Shown: piece after piece, positions 62,295-64,000 of the stretch
How positions within the stretch are numbered: the stretch's first letter is position 1
Layout: the number at the start of each line of letters is the position of its first letter
DNA from: PoT sp049331405
GTDB taxonomy: Bacteria > Planctomycetota > Planctomycetia > Isosphaerales > Isosphaeraceae
NCBI RefSeq assembly: GCF_049331405.1
Contig: NZ_CP186274.1
Location: 7,502,001-7,566,000 of the forward strand
Direction: 5' to 3'
Length of the DNA stretch: 64,000 nucleotides
Notes under the pieces: generated by a model
Told to the model about the DNA's origin: nothing
The model's input: only the letters and a program-made list of their open reading frames with translations
Databases searched by the model: none
Translations under genes and position numbers: made by a program

Positions 62295-64000
62295 GACTTT
62301 CTTGCAACGACTCCCAGCCGCGATTGGCGGTATGTCGATGGCAGGGATGTCGTTGTTCAGCGGCTCTCACCATGGGCCATTGAATCTTGAGGAGCCGGTG
62401 TCTCCGCAGGAGATATCTCCGACAGGCCGACTCGCAGCGACTCACCTTTTCTCAGGGACTTACGACCAAAGTTTTTCGATTGCTCCTGATTTGTCGACTC
62501 AACGTTCAACGCGTGGTCGATGTCCACTAGAAACGTAGCCGAGGTGGCGGGAGGTGTTCATGGCCGAGAGTTTGGAGCCATTGGCCTCCGGACGTTCTGG
62601 CGGATCTCTAACTCCGTCGTGAACGATACCCATATCCAGCTCAATCGCTTCTAACTGTATTCGTGAGGGTGCCCTGATTGGCCAAACGGGTGTGCATCTC
62701 TTCAGCCTGATCCGCGGACTCATGTCGGCTTCTAGCGTTAACGGTGTCCTAACTCCCTTGCAAGCCGATGACGTACGGCATGAGGGCCAGGAACAGGATC
62801 TCCCCAAGTTTGTGGCTAGGATCTCATCGGAAAACTACAGTATTTTGATCATAATGGTTGGCAATTGGATTAAAAGACATGCGTTGAGATTCAATTGACT
62901 CCTACCTCAAAAACGATATAACTTCAGAAGTGCCTAAGCGTGGTCTTGGGAGATATTTCCCGGTGCGAGCCTTAACCAAGGTCATCCTGGCAATCCTGCT
63001 CACATGGGCAGGCATCGTGCCGACGGTACCCATGCCGTCGAGCCCGGGGGCCAAGCGTGACTATTTCTCCGGGGCGCACCTGGCCAACCGTCCGCGGGGT
63101 AGGCATCGGACGGTCTCTATCGTGGATGTTCGCTCGTCACGGCAAGAGTCGCCGGTCGATGGCGGGCCCCATCGCAGGCCGTACGGCAACGCTCGATTCA
63201 CGCATCCACTCGATGATCTTTCATCGGCACATCGTTCACATCGTTTCAGCCGTCGATTCGATCTCCATCCCTTGATCCCGCTACGCTGTTAAGCCTTCCC
63301 CCGCCGACGTTTCCACGTCCAGTCTCTCGGCCATCCTCGCCCTGAATTTGACCTCGCTCTCGGGCTGCGCGTCGAGAGTGCACGCTCGATTCTTTGCAAT
63401 GGACGACTGATTACGTCTTCATGCATTTCGGGCTTTGATGCGGCTGTATAGAGCGATATTCGGGGACGGGTATGGGCGGCGCCAGCCGACCAACGGTCCT
63501 CTGGAAGGCGAAGGCCGTGGTCTCGGCGAATTTCAGTCGTCCGTTGATGCGTAGAACCATCCCGGATGCCGAAGGTGCATCGCCGGTCGTGGGTCGCCAC
63601 CGAACCTCCCGACGATAGTCCAAGACTTCAATGCCGTATTGCGGTCCCCCCCTCGCAACGCGGCGCCCGCTTCGAGCATGATACGCCAGCCCCTGGCGAT
63701 GACGTCGAGGCGACGCCCGCGCAGATCTCCTCATCTCTCCATGAGCTTTCAACGAGATGATCCCTTAAGGGCTTCGTTTCGAATCAAGACTTGAATGATT
63801 ACTTCGAAAAATCGGAGTCTGTGATCGCCTCCGGCCGATGGTCTCGGATGTGTGATCGTAGCGGTCATGCCTGCTCACGGGGCTGCGAAGTATGAAACGA
63901 ATGGCGCGGCCACGAACGGCCGTGTCCGCTTAAATGCGAATCCCGGAGAGGTGCTCTCCCCGGCGGCATCAACGGACAACATTGAGAGGGGGACGGGCCT
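62295..64000. other. 1.7 kb region with no supported gene
   Basis: Several open frames (for example 62692-62898, 62930-63292 and minus frames 63289-63600 and 63411-63752) lack ribosome sites and recognisable domains. Base composition becomes mixed around 62830-62930. It may be decayed coding sequence at the right end of the island. Confidence 0.4.

Noticed and set aside
62930..63292. A small exported protein at the right end
   Set aside because: The possible hydrophobic stretch (VILAILLTWAGIVP) is followed by Arg/His/Ser-rich residues of random type, with no ribosome site. Not supported.

Overview
This 64 kb window looks chromosomal and comes from a high-GC planctomycete, most likely close to the Isosphaeraceae. 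The main pointers are a giant PVC-type haem-binding dehydrogenase with HEAT repeats and a 3-keto-disaccharide hydrolase domain, a DUF1570 metallopeptidase-like protein, exported proteins with no recognisable family, and the general protein style. This assignment is inference from protein families; no rRNA is present.

Region 1 to about 27.5 kb is ordinary housekeeping sequence. It holds a 5-oxoprolinase operon (pxpBAC), fabI followed by a Nudix hydrolase, a trigger factor-clpP-clpP operon, tRNA-Gly(GCC), an FHA protein, an XRE/S24 regulator, a PII protein, a small lipoprotein, a csrA gene cut by an IS3-family element, the PVC dehydrogenase, a GH63-like glucosidase, glucokinase and a zwf-opcA pair, a DUF1570 protein and tRNA-Pro(CGG). 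Most genes are intact and closely packed.

Region 27.5 to about 62.3 kb, after tRNA-Pro, is an accessory stress/dormancy island. It holds two Hsp20 chaperones, two BON proteins, two universal stress proteins, a spare PRPP synthetase, a phosphoribosyltransferase, an erythromycin-esterase remnant, an alpha/beta hydrolase, an eRF1-like protein, two zinc alcohol dehydrogenases, an acyltransferase/ACP/AMP-ligase fusion, an ECF sigma factor, dodecin, a second csrA, P-type ATPases, and a four-gene phosphorelay that starts with a globin-coupled oxygen-sensor kinase and ends with an ANTAR response regulator. The gene content recalls the mycobacterial DosR dormancy regulon. The island is also eroding: hdeD, erythromycin esterase, phoU, mgtA and IS200 survive only as fragments, and two IS families are present as matched pairs with intact target duplications.

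The most interesting signal is non-coding. Four diverged copies (29487, 32756, 45277 and 52982) share one architecture: a short 5' hairpin with compensatory stem changes and a near-constant 9-nt loop UCGNGANRG, a linker with GGCUAWGR, and a GC-rich terminator-like hairpin. Each begins 8 to 15 nt after a promoter, and three lie 125 to 210 nt upstream of hsp20, hsp20 and BON genes. The two hsp20 copies are preceded by matching ECF-type promoters (GAACTT-N16-GTTCTRGA), and an ECF sigma gene lies next to one of them. I know of no described RNA class that matches. The region 62.3-64 kb holds no gene I can support.
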